The notes beneath the pieces are model-generated. The model did not search any database. It was given only the letters and a program-made list of their open reading frames with translations, and had not been told where the DNA came from. 64,000 nt of DNA from NCBI GenBank assembly GCA_944381935.1, contig CALWMN010000006.1:62001-126000 (forward strand), read 5' to 3'. The translations under genes and the position numbers were made by a program. How positions within the stretch are numbered: the stretch's first letter is position 1; each line of letters begins with the position of its first letter. Below, one piece after another: positions 63,511 through 64,000 of this stretch. This stretch comes from an uncultured Mediterraneibacter sp. (GTDB taxonomy: Bacteria; Bacillota; Clostridia; Lachnospirales; Lachnospiraceae).

Positions 63511-64000
63511 AGAATACAGATGGATATATTGTAAAAAAAGCGGTAGATATAACAGAGATCGAGTACGAAAAGTACGGAATCCTTTTCAATCTGTCACGGA
63601 AAGGGAAAGATACGGGCAACACAAATTACTCAAAGGGAAGCGACTGGGAGGATGTGGATACCGCGGTCCCGCTTCTGGACACTCTGGCGCGCATCGGATA
63701 TACATGCAGCAGAAAACTGCCGTTTCTTGTGACGGAAATGGAGAAGCACGCCCATACCCAGGAGGCGCAGATCCCATGCGGGCAGCCGCTGTGCTTCTGC
63801 GTGGCCAAACCTTCCGGGGAAGCGCCGGGGGCAGAGGATATCGTGCCGGTCATCGTCAGGCCGGGCTATGTGTTTGTGCTGCACAGAGAGGTGTGGCACT
63901 CGGCTTCCCACGGCGTGGACCATGACGGAAGCTATTACTGGATGGCACAGGTGTATGAGAACGAACCTACTGTCTGGAGCGAAATATCAGGGAAACCGGT
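63507..64000 (+). CDS. Ureidoglycolate-lyase/DUF4867-like protein, cut by window edge
   Basis: The frame begins with a TTG at 63507 overlapping the kinase stop (TTGA) and behind AGAGGAGGAG. It stays open for 164 codons to the end of the window. It has the beta-sandwich pattern of the ureidoglycolate lyase/cupin group: HAHTQEAQIPCGQPLCFCVA near residue 80, then PGYVFVLHREVWHSA near residue 113, where a His-rich face would bind metal. It probably acts as an isomerase or lyase on the product handled by the kinase; this is inference. Confidence 0.7.
   Translation, partial: MKNTDGYIVKKAVDITEIEYEKYGILFNLSRKGKDTGNTNYSKGSDWEDVDTAVPLLDTLARIGYTCSRKLPFLVTEMEKHAHTQEAQIPCGQPLCFCVAKPSGEAPGAEDIVPVIVRPGYVFVLHREVWHSASHGVDHDGSYYWMAQVYENEPTVWSEISGKP

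Overview
The window reads as chromosomal DNA of an anaerobic, low-to-mid GC, spore-forming Firmicute, most likely a gut member of the Lachnospiraceae (Clostridia). This is an inference. It rests on a class III anaerobic ribonucleotide reductase, GerMN and spore-coat-like proteins, a DUF3793-flavodoxin pair, a T-box in front of leuS, strong AGGAGG ribosome sites and Firmicute-style promoters. No rRNA, tRNA, CRISPR array, prophage or intact insertion sequence was seen.

Layout. 1-2441: aroA (its last residues are off the window) and tyrA on the minus strand. 2591-9506: a paralogue of elongation factor G, then trkA, trkH and an uncharacterised membrane-anchored protein as a potassium-uptake operon. 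9519-11104: a small P-loop protein and a membrane-linked methyltransferase. 11128-12709: a scar where a permease and an enolase-superfamily dehydratase have both lost their 5' ends. 12794-14880: a Fur-box promoter, DUF3793 protein, flavodoxin and a ZIP metal transporter. 14953-17787: nrdD and nrdG behind two NrdR-type boxes. 17805-21262: an accessory stretch with a helix-turn-helix protein and Ser/Thr kinase pair, a small ribbon-helix-helix protein, a sigma/anti-sigma deletion fusion and a decayed Rpn-family gene. 21313-24159: T-box and leuS. 24162-33841: a hydroxyacid dehydrogenase, unknown membrane proteins, a CsoR regulator with a metal P-type ATPase, a HAD phosphatase, spore-coat-like proteins, a class-I amidotransferase, a shredded glutamate synthase and a dipeptidase. 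33923-38797: uracil permease, two decayed sugar ABC permeases, a C39-like peptidase, and a MarR regulator with its MFS exporter.

38812-52702 is dominated by arginine and proline biosynthesis: argG alone on the minus strand, proA, and argC-GNAT-argJ-argB-argD. argG and argC both carry ArgR-type boxes with a 20-bp repeat period over their promoters. Between them lie redox, repair and small-molecule enzymes (a CcdA-TlpA fusion, an OGG-type glycosylase, a nicotinamidase-like hydrolase, a nitroreductase, GNATs and FeoA). 52785-59468 holds a YdcZ transporter and comEA - response regulator - histidine kinase - GerMN lipoprotein - comEC, which places a two-component system inside a competence locus. 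59564-64000 is a catabolic-looking cluster (APC permease, GntR regulator, BtpA-like TIM barrel, PfkB kinase, ureidoglycolate-lyase-like protein) that runs off the window.

Two signals are not explained by ordinary gene content. The first is a dispersed intergenic element with three copies here: a perfect or near-perfect hairpin around GGGACGTAGT/ACTACGTCCC, joined in exact 22-bp phase to tandem TGTCCCAAATTGA units. Two copies sit inside the arginine operon. The second is an unusually dense set of deletion scars (11.3-12.7, 20.3-21.3, 32.1-32.7 and 35.2-35.8 kb), in which sugar-transport, sugar-acid, glutamate synthase and sigma-factor genes have been cut down to fragments.
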